Part shown: piece by piece, positions 1 through 9,451 of the stretch
Numbering within the stretch: the first letter of the stretch is position 1
Layout of the letters: every line of letters begins with the position of its first letter
Source: an uncultured Thermoguttaceae bacterium
GTDB taxonomy: Bacteria > Planctomycetota > Planctomycetia > Pirellulales > Thermoguttaceae
DNA: 64,000 nt
Assembly: GCA_938042245.1 (NCBI GenBank)
Contig: CALIRO010000047.1
Coordinates: forward strand, 32,649-96,648
Reading direction: 5' to 3'
Notes under the pieces: generated by a model
Databases searched by the model: none
The model's input: only the letters and a program-made list of their open reading frames with translations
What the model was told of the DNA's origin: nothing
Made by a program: the position numbers and the translations under genes

Positions 1-653
1 GCGGCGGCCGAGGCCAGATCGTTCAGCGATCGGGGTTTATTTCGATTCAGACCACCTGCCCAGCCTGTCGGGGGGCTGGTGCAGTCATTCGCGAAGCTTG
101 TCCGGAATGCCGAGGGGAAGGGACGGTAGTTCGGCTGGTGGAGCGGGAAGTGCATATCCCAGCCGGGGTCGATACCGACACGCGTTTGCGTCTAGAAGGC
201 CAAGGAGATGTAAGCCTGCACGGTGGTCCGCCGGGCGATTGCTATGTATTCCTTACCGTCCGGGAACATCCGCTGTTCCGCCGAGAAGGCCAGCATTTGT
301 TTTGTCAGGTGCCGATCAGTTACTCCCAGGCAGTGCTAGGGGCAACCATTCAGGTTCCTACCTTGGAAGGAAACGAACCGTTAGAGATTCCGCCGGGTAC
401 CTCAAGCGGACAGATCTTTCGGCTCCGTGGCCGGGGGATGCCTGATCCGCGGTATCGCGGTCGAGGCGATCTGTTGGTGGAAGTGGTCATTGAGGTGCCC
501 AAACGGATTAACTCCGAACACGAACGGATCCTTCGTGAATTGGCGAAAATCGAACAGGCGGAATTGACGCCCCAGCGGAGATCCTTCTTGGAAATGCTCA
601 AAAGTTTATTTACTCCCGGAACCGATTTGGAGCGGAAGGAGAGGAACCGATGA
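1..653 (+). CDS. dnaJ: DnaJ chaperone, C-terminal part (5' truncated by window edge)
   Basis: Frame 3 is open from base 3 and reads ..TTCPACRGAGAVIREACPECRGEGTVV.. (CxxCxGxG zinc-finger repeats), then a DnaJ C-terminal domain; ends TGA overlapping the grpE ATG (ATGA). Confidence 0.93.
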   Translation, partial: GGRGQIVQRSGFISIQTTCPACRGAGAVIREACPECRGEGTVVRLVEREVHIPAGVDTDTRLRLEGQGDVSLHGGPPGDCYVFLTVREHPLFRREGQHLFCQVPISYSQAVLGATIQVPTLEGNEPLEIPPGTSSGQIFRLRGRGMPDPRYRGRGDLLVEVVIEVPKRINSEHERILRELAKIEQAELTPQRRSFLEMLKSLFTPGTDLERKERNR

Positions 654-1441
654 GCAGCGACCAGATACACGGTAATCAAAGTGCAAAAGCGAGTCAGGGA
701 AACCGGCTGACTCGACAGGTGGACAAATCGGCAGAAGAGAAAATGCCGGTGGGCCCACCGGCTGCCGGTGGGGAAGCTGCCGAAGGAACCTCGGAGGCAG
801 GCATCGGCCAACTGGCTCCCTCGCCTGCTGAGGAGCTGGAGCAATTGCGCCAGCAGTTGGCCGCTGCGCAGGAGGCCTGCCAGCGAGCGGAAGCGGAACT
901 GGCTGCGGCCAATGAAGCTAAACTGCGTGCGCTGGCCGAACTGGAAAACTTCCGCCGACGAACCCAACGCCAATTCGAAGAAGAACGCCGCTATGCGTTG
1001 TTTCCTTTGGTTCGGGATCTGCTGCCGGTGTTGGATAATTTACGCCGGGCAGTCGATTCCGGTCAAAAGAGCCAGGACCCAGCCGGTCTGCTTACGGGCG
1101 TGCAGTTGATCTATAAACAATTGCAGGAGGTGCTCCAACGGCATCATTGTGTCGAGATCGAGGCCTTGGGCGCTGCGTTTGATCCGCATCTGCACCAAGC
1201 CGTTTCTCAACTGCCTACTACCGAGCATCCGGCGGGGGTGATCTTGGAAGTAGTTCAGCCGGGCTTTCGCCTCCATGAGCGGGTGGTTCGGCCCAGCTTG
1301 GTGGTGGTGTCTGCTCCGCCGTCCGGTTCCCCCCCCGAGCCACCCCAAAAAGCCGATCATCCCCCACCCCAAGCGGAAAGCCCGCCTCCTGCCCAAAAGC
1401 CGCCTTCCGACGATTCTTCCGAAAAGGCCCCAGAAAAATAG
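650..1441 (+). CDS. grpE: GrpE nucleotide exchange factor
   Basis: LRALAELENFRRRTQRQFEEERRYALFPLVRDLLPVLDNLRRAV and FDPHLHQAVSQLPTTEHPAGVILEVVQPGFRLHERVVRPSLVVVS are GrpE hallmarks; follows dnaJ; Pro-rich C-terminal tail. Confidence 0.93.
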   Translation: MSSDQIHGNQSAKASQGNRLTRQVDKSAEEKMPVGPPAAGGEAAEGTSEAGIGQLAPSPAEELEQLRQQLAAAQEACQRAEAELAAANEAKLRALAELENFRRRTQRQFEEERRYALFPLVRDLLPVLDNLRRAVDSGQKSQDPAGLLTGVQLIYKQLQEVLQRHHCVEIEALGAAFDPHLHQAVSQLPTTEHPAGVILEVVQPGFRLHERVVRPSLVVVSAPPSGSPPEPPQKADHPPPQAESPPPAQKPPSDDSSEKAPEK

Positions 1442-1513
1442 ATATATAACTCTGTTCCTCAGGTTGCCCGAGATTTTCTTCTGGCCGTTTCACCCATTCG
1501 AAAGGAGACGCTT

Positions 1514-1819
1514 ATGCCCACTTATGAATACCGCTGCGATGCGTGCGAGCATCAATTTGAGCTTTTCCAATCGATCACGGCCAAGCCGGAACGTCGGTGC
1601 CCCCGGTGTGGTCGGCGGAAGTTGCGTCGGCTGATCGGACCAGGAGCCGCTATTTTGTTCAAAGGTTCCGGCTTCTATATTACCGATTACCGAAGCGAGT
1701 CCTATAAGAAGGCGGCTGCCGCAGAAAAATCAGCCGCCAAATCAGATAGCCCCGGCCAATCCGATGGCAACGGCGCGCCAACTACCCGCACCAAAAAAGA
1801 AAAAGCCCGTACAAGCTAA
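1514..1819 (+). CDS. FmdB-family zinc ribbon protein
   Basis: MPTYEYRCDACEHQFELFQSITAKPERRCPRCGRRKLRRLIGPGAAILFKGSGFYITDYRS; AAAGGAG ribosome-binding site upstream. Confidence 0.9.
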   Translation: MPTYEYRCDACEHQFELFQSITAKPERRCPRCGRRKLRRLIGPGAAILFKGSGFYITDYRSESYKKAAAAEKSAAKSDSPGQSDGNGAPTTRTKKEKARTS

Positions 1820-2132
1820 ACCCAACCAAAACAGGTTTTCCTGGCCGGAGGAATTCGTCGTCCCACAAGGCAAATGGGCCATGCCGCAGCATCCGTGTCC
1901 GATATGTGGTCGGCCGGTGGATCCGGCCACGACACCGGCGATGCCTTTTTGTAGCGAGCGGTGTCGGCAGATCGACCTGGCCCGCTGGCTAGGAGAACGA
2001 TATCGGATCTCCAGCCCTGTGCGTCCATCCGAAGAAGCCCTCGAAGAACCTGCCTCGGAACCTTCTGCCTCGGATCAACCCGCCGAACATGAAATCCTCC
2101 CAGAGGATCAAACCTCTGATTCGGAGGATTAA
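1764..2132 (+). CDS. yacG: YacG-like zinc-binding DNA gyrase inhibitor (true start may be ATG 1881)
   Basis: CPICGRPVDPATTPAMPFCSERCRQIDLARWLGERYRI matches the YacG CxxC...CxxxC pattern; the listed start overlaps the fmdB-like gene. Confidence 0.8.
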   Translation: MATARQLPAPKKKKPVQAKPNQNRFSWPEEFVVPQGKWAMPQHPCPICGRPVDPATTPAMPFCSERCRQIDLARWLGERYRISSPVRPSEEALEEPASEPSASDQPAEHEILPEDQTSDSED

Positions 2133-2371
2133 CTTCCGGCGCCGCCCGACAAGCACCTCAATGCACCGCCTTTTGCGCATTCCGTCGGGCAAGTCGGAGG
2201 TTTAGCAACATTTCGACCGAGGGAAGTAGGTTCCAGTTTTTCAGGAGAATCCTCGAGAGTGTCATTCCCGCGGAAACGGCACTCCAGAGAGGAGCCATCC
2301 TTCGGAAAACCTGATTTCTTCTTCACGTAGGAATGCCTTGGTACACCATTCGGCGGAACTGGTACGGGCTG

Positions 2372-4492
2372 TTAAATCTGGTCCAAGGCGTCGATCCAGC
2401 GGAGCAGTTCGGCCAGCTCGTCGGCCGTAAGCTCGCGGACTTTTTCGCCCAAATCTTTGACAATCACAGGATATTTGGCAGCACGGAGGCGGCCGATAAA
2501 GGCGTCCACCTGAGCGGTGTGCTGGTCCTTTGCCGGCCGAGCAATGTACACCCAAAGGGGATAGGCCGGGTCGTTTTCTGGCGCCGCAATCATGACCGGT
2601 TCCGGACACACCATAGCTAGCCCCCGAATCCCTTCTCGATGACCGAAGGCCACCATCCCGGCAAATCCACTGCCAGCCCCATCGCCAATGACTACTACCC
2701 GGTTGGGGTCTACGTGGTAGGCTGCCCGAAGGTTTTCCAATAGTTTTTTGAGCAGTTCGATTTCGCCTGCTTGCCATTGGGGCGGAGTACCGTGGACGGC
2801 CTTTGGTACCACAACAATCAGATCATACGCATCGCACAGCGGTTTCCAGCGGGTGATGAGTTCTTTGGGGTCCAGGGCGGCTCGGCCATGCAGCCAAAAG
2901 ACCACCCCATAAGAAACCGCCAGATCGTAGCTATCCGGTACATAGGCCCAGACTTCATGGGGCATTTCCGGCACTTTCAGTTCCACCGTGCCCACTTTTA
3001 CCCCTTCCGGGAGAGGCTGAGGTTTACCGGCAATTCGAGCAGGCGGCAACGGACCAGCAGGAAGGTTCTCCGGCACCTGGTCGAGCAGTATTTGCCGGTT
3101 CTGCTCCTGCCCATTTCGCCGAAGCACCACTTCTACCGTCTGGTTGGGTTCCCGGTCGGCTATCAGTTGGCGAAGCTCGGCAGCGTCTTTGACTTCCTGC
3201 CCGTCAAACCGCACTAGCAGATCGCCTGGTTGGATGCCTGCCTTAGCGGCCGGGCTATTCGGATAGATATATCGGACCACCACCCCTGCCGGATACTCGC
3301 CGGGTTGGCTTCGCATCGGCAAAATGCCCAAAAACGGCCGAACATACGGGGCGATTTCCGCAACTAGTTCTACTTCGCACTCAATACGGTCTTTGCCCCG
3401 TAGGGCCGTCAGCCGAAGTTTATCCCCAGCATACCGTTTGCTGATTTCTTCTTTCAGTTCGGCGGCCCGACGGATCGGCCGGTCGTTGACCTGGATGATT
3501 CTATCACCGGCTTTTAAGCCCGCTTTGGCCGCCGGAGAGTTCGGCCGACTGCTGCCAATCTCCGCTTCGCTGATATGAAGATTGGGATTTTTGAACTGAA
3601 TGCCCAAAAGGCCTGGTTTAAGATCTTTGCCTTGTTTTAGCCGGGGCAACACCTGCAGAATATCTTCCAACGGGATGGCAAACCCGATGCCGGAATCGTA
3701 CCATTCCACTCCCGCCACTTCGGAGGTTCCCTGGGGCGATAGGGGCGCCAGCAGGCCCAGCACTCGACCGTGAATGTCGATCAATGGACCGCCGTAATTA
3801 TTGGGCGAAACTGCTGCATCCGTTTGGATGGCCTTGCCCCAGATCCGGTTCAATGCACTGATAATACCTACAGTAATATTCGGATGTTCCTCTCCGAAGG
3901 CCCTTCCGACGGCAATGGCCCACTGGCCGACTCGCATCTGACTGCGAGGGACGGCTTCCGGCACCGGCAACAGCCGTTCCGCCTCGATTTTCAGCAAACT
4001 GATCATTCGATTCGTATCATTGGCCACCAGTTTGGCCGCCTTCCGGCTCCCGTCCGGAAGCCGAACCAAAATGGAACTGGGCTTGTTCACAAAATTAAAT
4101 GCACTGGAAATAATGTACCCTTCTGGATCTACGATCAGGCCGGTGGTGGGCCCAGTGCCAAAAAGTACCGGCCCGACCTTTTCCAACCCGCCTACCGTCT
4201 CGATCATCACCACCGAAGGGGCCACCCGCTCGACAGCCGCCTGAAACGCCTTCTGCTCCAGGAGTTCCAGGTCTTCTTTAGCCGTCTTGGCGGAAGCCGG
4301 CGTGTTTCCGGCGTTCTGTGGCGCCGGGCCGGGCGGAGGGTTCGGCGCCGCCACCTCAGCTGCCCACAAAATCGGCCAGGCTGTCAGCCAAAACGTCAGC
4401 CAGCTCCCAACCCTTACAAGCCCCGTCTTCCTCTTTCCGACACCCATGTTGGCTCGCCAAAGGGTTTCTGTCCAGCAAAATGAATTTCTCAT
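2372..4492 (-). CDS. S1C/HtrA-like protein with two PDZ domains and a C-terminal alpha/beta-hydrolase-like domain; catalytic residues appear lost
   Basis: Signal/TM N-terminus; protease-like fold with AAVSPNNYGGPLIDIHG where GNSGGP is expected; two PDZ motifs (GLKAGDRIIQVNDRPI, GIQPGDLLVRFDGQEV); hydrolase-like tail with VVVIGDGAGSG. Confidence 0.8.
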   Translation of the reverse strand: MRNSFCWTETLWRANMGVGKRKTGLVRVGSWLTFWLTAWPILWAAEVAAPNPPPGPAPQNAGNTPASAKTAKEDLELLEQKAFQAAVERVAPSVVMIETVGGLEKVGPVLFGTGPTTGLIVDPEGYIISSAFNFVNKPSSILVRLPDGSRKAAKLVANDTNRMISLLKIEAERLLPVPEAVPRSQMRVGQWAIAVGRAFGEEHPNITVGIISALNRIWGKAIQTDAAVSPNNYGGPLIDIHGRVLGLLAPLSPQGTSEVAGVEWYDSGIGFAIPLEDILQVLPRLKQGKDLKPGLLGIQFKNPNLHISEAEIGSSRPNSPAAKAGLKAGDRIIQVNDRPIRRAAELKEEISKRYAGDKLRLTALRGKDRIECEVELVAEIAPYVRPFLGILPMRSQPGEYPAGVVVRYIYPNSPAAKAGIQPGDLLVRFDGQEVKDAAELRQLIADREPNQTVEVVLRRNGQEQNRQILLDQVPENLPAGPLPPARIAGKPQPLPEGVKVGTVELKVPEMPHEVWAYVPDSYDLAVSYGVVFWLHGRAALDPKELITRWKPLCDAYDLIVVVPKAVHGTPPQWQAGEIELLKKLLENLRAAYHVDPNRVVVIGDGAGSGFAGMVAFGHREGIRGLAMVCPEPVMIAAPENDPAYPLWVYIARPAKDQHTAQVDAFIGRLRAAKYPVIVKDLGEKVRELTADELAELLRWIDALDQI

Positions 4493-4559
4493 GGTTTTCC
4501 CACTCTGTTTTCGGGGTTAGAATTGCAATAGGGGCAAAAGGTACACTCAGATGGGTTCC

Positions 4560-5642
4560 TCATGGCTTTCCCGCTGGACCAGAAGAATCCGGCGGTGCTT
4601 TTAATTTCACCTCAATGAGTTCCAATCCTCGAAGCAAGGTGAGTGTAATCTCCGCATCGTGTTCGATAAACTCCAGTTCCTTCTGGAGCATCTGGCAGGA
4701 ATGGATGAGGCGGTCGTTTAAGAGGATGATCAGATCATCCGGTTTGATACCGGCGGCTTGGGCAGGTGAACCCTCCTGCACCCAATCCACGTAAGGGGGC
4801 GTCCGAGGCAGCACATCCGGCACCAGCACAATTCCAAGCCGACTCAGTTCCAAACACCGTTGCGGCCGAGGCGGCGCCTCCGGCTCTAGTTTATTCACCA
4901 TGCCCCCTTTGGCGATAATCTGTTCCACCGAAGGCCGAAGGGCTTCGATCGGCACCGCATAATTCAGCCAGGTGTTATTCAGCGTATTTCGCACCTCTTT
5001 GCCGATCATGCCCACCAGTTCACCTCGATAGGTTACCACGGCGCCGCCGGCGGCACCGGGATTATTCGTCACGGCGTCGATCACATAGACCGGACCGTTG
5101 TACAGGGTCTCAAACGCTCCCCGCCGGGCGGACAGATGTGTCTTGATCGAAATAATCCCCTGCTGGACGCTGACCGGCTCATCGCCCATAGCCACCTTAA
5201 ATAAGTTGCTGAAGGCCAAGATCCGGGTGCCCGCTTCCACCTCAACTACCTCTTGCAAGTTGAAATGGGGCAGATGTTCCTCGTCGATTTTCAGCACCGC
5301 CACTTCCAGCCGAGGATCCGCTCCCAACAGCTTGGCCCCAAATCGACGGCCGTCGTACAAAACCACCGTGATTTCCTCGGTATCTAGGACATGGCTCCAA
5401 ACAGTCAAAATATGTCCATGCTCTGAAATGAGCATCCCGCTTTGATATTCTTCCAAACCCCGGAAACCGCCAGCGCCGAAGATTTTGACCATTTTCGGCT
5501 GGACCTGGGCGATCGTAGCGGCAATCCGGCTAGACGGCGCCGCCCACACCGTAGCAACGGCCAAACAGACTCCTATCGTCCCACAAATTCCGATCCATGG
5601 GGAAGAACTCAGGCGTGGCATATACTCCGGCGTTCGGCTCAC
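4560..5642 (-). CDS. S1C/HtrA-like protein with PDZ domain, apparent pseudoprotease
   Basis: GMLISEHGHILTVWSHVLD, LEVAVLKI, NNPGAAGGAVV (Ser to Ala in GNSGGP), then PDZ GIKPDDLIILLNDRLI. Confidence 0.8.
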   Translation of the reverse strand: MSRTPEYMPRLSSSPWIGICGTIGVCLAVATVWAAPSSRIAATIAQVQPKMVKIFGAGGFRGLEEYQSGMLISEHGHILTVWSHVLDTEEITVVLYDGRRFGAKLLGADPRLEVAVLKIDEEHLPHFNLQEVVEVEAGTRILAFSNLFKVAMGDEPVSVQQGIISIKTHLSARRGAFETLYNGPVYVIDAVTNNPGAAGGAVVTYRGELVGMIGKEVRNTLNNTWLNYAVPIEALRPSVEQIIAKGGMVNKLEPEAPPRPQRCLELSRLGIVLVPDVLPRTPPYVDWVQEGSPAQAAGIKPDDLIILLNDRLIHSCQMLQKELEFIEHDAEITLTLLRGLELIEVKLKAPPDSSGPAGKP

Positions 5643-5722
5643 CGATGCTTCTCCTATCTGGAAGAACTATTTTTTAGGTTTTTGGGGTTGTTGGCGATGT
5701 TTTCTTCTTTTAGTTGATTTTC

Positions 5723-8149
5723 TTAGGATGACTTTTCCGCGGCCGGTTTGCTCTGGGAGGTTTTTCCCTCGGCCGGTTTAGGTGCTGGAGGCTGTTGGTC
5801 TTTTGGTTTGTTCTGGGAAGGAGGTGGAGCGGCCGGTTTTTCGTCGGCCGGGTTGGCCGAAGGAGGCTTTTCTTGCGAAGGCGGTTCGGACGGCGCCGGT
5901 TTCGGTTTCTCCTCGGTTACCGGTTTGGGTTTCTCTTCGGAGGGGGAGGGTGCTTTTTCCTCTGAAGGGGGTTGTTTCGGCGGGAGTTCGGAGGGTTGGG
6001 CTGGTTGCTCGGATGGGCTTTCTTTTGCCTTCTTTTCGCTCGCCTTCTCTTTCGGCGGAGCCTCTTCTGGCCATTGGCCTTTTTCAAATTGCATCTGGCT
6101 TATCAAGAATACACCGAAAACGATATCCCCATAGTGGACCTCCATCCGCTGGGGGATCCATCGGCCTTCCAGGAGCCGATAGTCATGAAAATATACCTCA
6201 CAAGGATCTAAAAGTTCGTCGCCAAACAGTTCTAGTAATACCAGGTGTCCTTCCGTGGGGTCGAAGTAGAATCGGCTTTCGACGCCGGCGTATTGGCCTT
6301 CCAGGACGTCGGCAAGTCCGGGTCGGCCGATCACTGGGGCGGTTCCCCAGTAGCTCACCTCTCCGAACCGGTCTGCGCCCAACAGGGCCAATCGCCGCCA
6401 CAGATACAAAGCAGGGAACAGGCCGCCGCTATGCTGCGGCTCTAGGAGGAGGCTGAGGTCTGGCCCGGCCGTCCATCGCAATTGGTTGGCCCCCACTTTC
6501 ATGCTCAAGCCTTGGTTCGTAAGTACCAATTCAAACTCCGCACCAGTGTCCAATTTTCCACGAATCGTCCACTCCCCGGCCAACCCTTCCACCGGAAACT
6601 TCTGCTGCCAGCCCTTGAGCACCCGCTCCCGGTGGAGCTTATTGAAATAGTAGTTGGCATAGCCGCGTTTGGCCTCGAAATGTTTTTTTACCATCTCCGG
6701 CATCGGTACTGGCGCCATAGGCATCATCCCGGGCATAGGCGGCTGGCCCGGTCGGGGCATCGGAATAGGCAATTGCTTTGGCGCCGGTTTAGACGGCAAA
6801 GGCTTTTCCCTCACGGGTTTTTCTGTAGGGGTTGTTTTTTCGGCCGGGACCTTTTCTACCGGCTTCTCCGGAGAAGCTTTTTCTCCGGAGGGATTTTCCG
6901 GAGCTGGTTTTTCCGAGGTCGGCTTTTCGGAAGAAGGTTTTTCCGGTGCTGATTTTTCCGGCGTCGGTTTTTCAGGTTCGGACTTTTCTGAGGCAGGTTT
7001 TTCGGCCGATGGTTTTTCGGGAGATGGTTTTTCTGGGGCGGGTTCTTTGGCAGCAGGTTTTTCCGGCCCCGGTTTTTCTTCCGGTTTTGGGATCGGCATA
7101 GGCATGGGACCACCTCGGCGACGACCTTCCAAAAGTTCCAAAAGTTCATCCGTCCGATGGACCCCAGCTAGCCGAACATAAACATCGTATCGTTGTCCCT
7201 CGTGGATAAACGAGAGCGGCACCCGCCAGCCTTTCGGGAAAATTCCCAGGACGTTTTTGAAGTGGTTGGGAGTGCTGATAGGCCGACCAGCAAAGGAGAT
7301 GATTTCATCGTCTGGGTTGAGGCCCCGTCGGTAGGCGTCGGAGCTTTCCAGGATATGGTTGACGACGACTCGGCCTTTGTCGTCGGTGGTAACCGTAGCG
7401 CCCAGGGTGGCATGATCGACGATCCGTCCGCCGTACAGATGGCCGAGGAAGTTTTTGATCTGGTTGATGGAAATGGCATAACCGACGCCCACATTGACCC
7501 GGCCTCGCTTTTCAAACGAGCCGCGTCCGTTGATCCCGATCAGCCGTCCCTTGGCGTCAAACAGCGGGCCGCCGGAATTGCCCGGATTGATCGAGGCGTC
7601 CGTCTGGATGCAGTCGGTATATTCCAGGATGCTGCCAGCGGGCGGTTGATACCGATGTACACCAGAAACAATGCCGTAGGTAACCGTCGGCTGGAAATCG
7701 TTGGCCAGCATGAAAGGGTTGCCCATGGCAAAGACCCAATCGCCCATTTGGACCTGGTCGCTGTCGCCCATTTCAGCGGCTGGGAAATCATCCCGACCAA
7801 AAAGTTTAATCAACCCTACATCACCCGTCGGGTCCAGGCCTACTACCACGGCGTCATACACTTGGCCGTCGGGCAGGCCGCACTTCATCCAGTTGCCGCA
7901 CGGCCGGACTACGTGAAAATTAGTTAATGCATACCCGTCTCGGGAGATAATCACTCCGGAACCACCGCCCGGCCCCCCAGGCGGAAAAATCGCCACCACC
8001 GAAGGTTTGGCCCTTTCAATAGCGGCAATCCGCTCGGCCTCCGCCTGCAACACCGCCTCAGGCACATCGGCCCAGGCAACCCACCTTCCGCCTCCCCATA
8101 GCCCTGCCAACCATACCCAAACGAAAAACCAAACGTCTCGGGCTTTCAT
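5723..8149 (-). CDS. HtrA/S1C serine protease with PDZ and EKP/P-rich low-complexity linkers
   Basis: GYALTNFHVV, DPTGDVGLIKL and SINPGNSGGPLFDAKGRLIGING give an intact His/Asp/Ser triad; PDZ GLNPDDEIISFAGRPI; long PEKPxxEKP repeats. Confidence 0.9.
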   Translation of the reverse strand: MKARDVWFFVWVWLAGLWGGGRWVAWADVPEAVLQAEAERIAAIERAKPSVVAIFPPGGPGGGSGVIISRDGYALTNFHVVRPCGNWMKCGLPDGQVYDAVVVGLDPTGDVGLIKLFGRDDFPAAEMGDSDQVQMGDWVFAMGNPFMLANDFQPTVTYGIVSGVHRYQPPAGSILEYTDCIQTDASINPGNSGGPLFDAKGRLIGINGRGSFEKRGRVNVGVGYAISINQIKNFLGHLYGGRIVDHATLGATVTTDDKGRVVVNHILESSDAYRRGLNPDDEIISFAGRPISTPNHFKNVLGIFPKGWRVPLSFIHEGQRYDVYVRLAGVHRTDELLELLEGRRRGGPMPMPIPKPEEKPGPEKPAAKEPAPEKPSPEKPSAEKPASEKSEPEKPTPEKSAPEKPSSEKPTSEKPAPENPSGEKASPEKPVEKVPAEKTTPTEKPVREKPLPSKPAPKQLPIPMPRPGQPPMPGMMPMAPVPMPEMVKKHFEAKRGYANYYFNKLHRERVLKGWQQKFPVEGLAGEWTIRGKLDTGAEFELVLTNQGLSMKVGANQLRWTAGPDLSLLLEPQHSGGLFPALYLWRRLALLGADRFGEVSYWGTAPVIGRPGLADVLEGQYAGVESRFYFDPTEGHLVLLELFGDELLDPCEVYFHDYRLLEGRWIPQRMEVHYGDIVFGVFLISQMQFEKGQWPEEAPPKEKASEKKAKESPSEQPAQPSELPPKQPPSEEKAPSPSEEKPKPVTEEKPKPAPSEPPSQEKPPSANPADEKPAAPPPSQNKPKDQQPPAPKPAEGKTSQSKPAAEKSS

Positions 8150-8185
8150 AGTGCTATCTCATCCCTCAGAATGTAACCATGAAAT

Positions 8186-9385
8186 TTATTGAACCAATTT
8201 TATCTCGCCCAGTAGCAGATGGTCGCCAATGTCCATGTCCTGCCCGAAATCCACCAGGATAACGAGGCGTCGGACGCCGGTAATGTCCAGGTCGATCGGT
8301 TTGGGCGGTTCCTTGCCAGAGATGGTCTCATCCAGCAGTACCCGGTCATCGCCTCGGATGACCAGTTGCACATGGCCGTTCGGTTTGATTTGATCGTCGA
8401 TCCCAGCGACGGCCTGCAATCGCCGGAACGCCCGCGGCAAACGATAAACTATTTCGGTTCGGCTATGGATGGCTAATCCTTTGGTATATTTTTTTCCACC
8501 CAACTGGATTGGCCGAGGTTCTAAGGCTCGGTCTTTCCGAGGAGCAAAAAATTCCGCCTGGCTTGCAGGAACCTCCGCTGGCCCCAAAAACGGCGTCCAG
8601 CGGACCGCCTCCGGCTCCAAATCGCTTAGATATACAATCTTACCCTCGGAAAAGTCCAGCCGAACCAATTCGCCCCACGGCGTGGTTCCGCTCACTCCCG
8701 CCGGGCTGCTCCAGCGGAGTATCTGCCCCTCCAACATCACCTTTTGAACATGCCATTGGCTGCCGTTTATGTCGTGCAAAACGCCCACCGCAGCAGGCAA
8801 ACTGCGCCCTGCCGCATGGCGGAACATCAGCCCAAACACCCGATTTCGTTTTACCGGAATTCGCTCCCCGTCCAATTCAAACTCAACCGTTTCGGCAGTT
8901 ACCTGGTGGATGATCCCCCGATGGTAGTCCAGGCCCTGATCAGTCCGAAGAACAAGAAGATCGGCATCGGTTTTCGTTTCCAGCAGTTTCTTCCAGGCTG
9001 GAGCAAGGGCTTCGGTCTCGGGTTGCAGTCGTACCCAAGCCACATCTCGCCGCGCACATTCCAACGGCGGAGTCGAACCGCTGCGTTGGAGTCGGACTTT
9101 TCCTTCTTCCAAAACGAATTCTTGGACGACGGCCCGGGAGCCATCGACCAACTGCACACAGACCGAAGGAGCCGGTTTGGCCGACGGCGGCGTTTTCGGC
9201 GTCAGTTCCGCCACCCGTTCCAGTGGAGTGGAAATCAGTCCACTACTTGTCTGCACCCCAATCGCTTGCTCGGACAAAGCAGCCAAGATGCCGGTATGCA
9301 CTTGACCGTCCAGGCTGCGCAGTTGGACTTCCAAAAGGGGACTTTCAGCGCAGGCAATTACCCACAGGCAAATCCAATAGGCCAT
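8186..9385 (-). CDS. NPCBM/NEW2-like domain protein
   Basis: C-terminus LGGKKYTKGLAIHSRTEIVYRLPRAFRRLQAVAGIDDQI...LDITGVRRLVILVDFGQDMDIGDHLLLGEIKL resembles NPCBM. Confidence 0.8.
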   Translation of the reverse strand: MAYWICLWVIACAESPLLEVQLRSLDGQVHTGILAALSEQAIGVQTSSGLISTPLERVAELTPKTPPSAKPAPSVCVQLVDGSRAVVQEFVLEEGKVRLQRSGSTPPLECARRDVAWVRLQPETEALAPAWKKLLETKTDADLLVLRTDQGLDYHRGIIHQVTAETVEFELDGERIPVKRNRVFGLMFRHAAGRSLPAAVGVLHDINGSQWHVQKVMLEGQILRWSSPAGVSGTTPWGELVRLDFSEGKIVYLSDLEPEAVRWTPFLGPAEVPASQAEFFAPRKDRALEPRPIQLGGKKYTKGLAIHSRTEIVYRLPRAFRRLQAVAGIDDQIKPNGHVQLVIRGDDRVLLDETISGKEPPKPIDLDITGVRRLVILVDFGQDMDIGDHLLLGEIKLVQ

Positions 9386-9451
9386 CTGCTCCGTTCTCCT
9401 TAGGGCGCCATCGTTGCTGGAAGTTTCTCAACTTTATGTTTTATGGGGAAT

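Noticed and set aside
2140-2200. Possible terminator after the yacG-like gene (GCCCGAC...GTCGGGC)
   Set aside because: Loop is long and no U-tract follows; too weak to call.
5748-7181. Plus-strand ORFs with Gly/Phe/Ser-rich repeats (5748..6134, 6669..7181)
   Set aside because: They are antisense readings of the EKP-rich HtrA gene; repeats are mirror artefacts of the low-complexity coding sequence.
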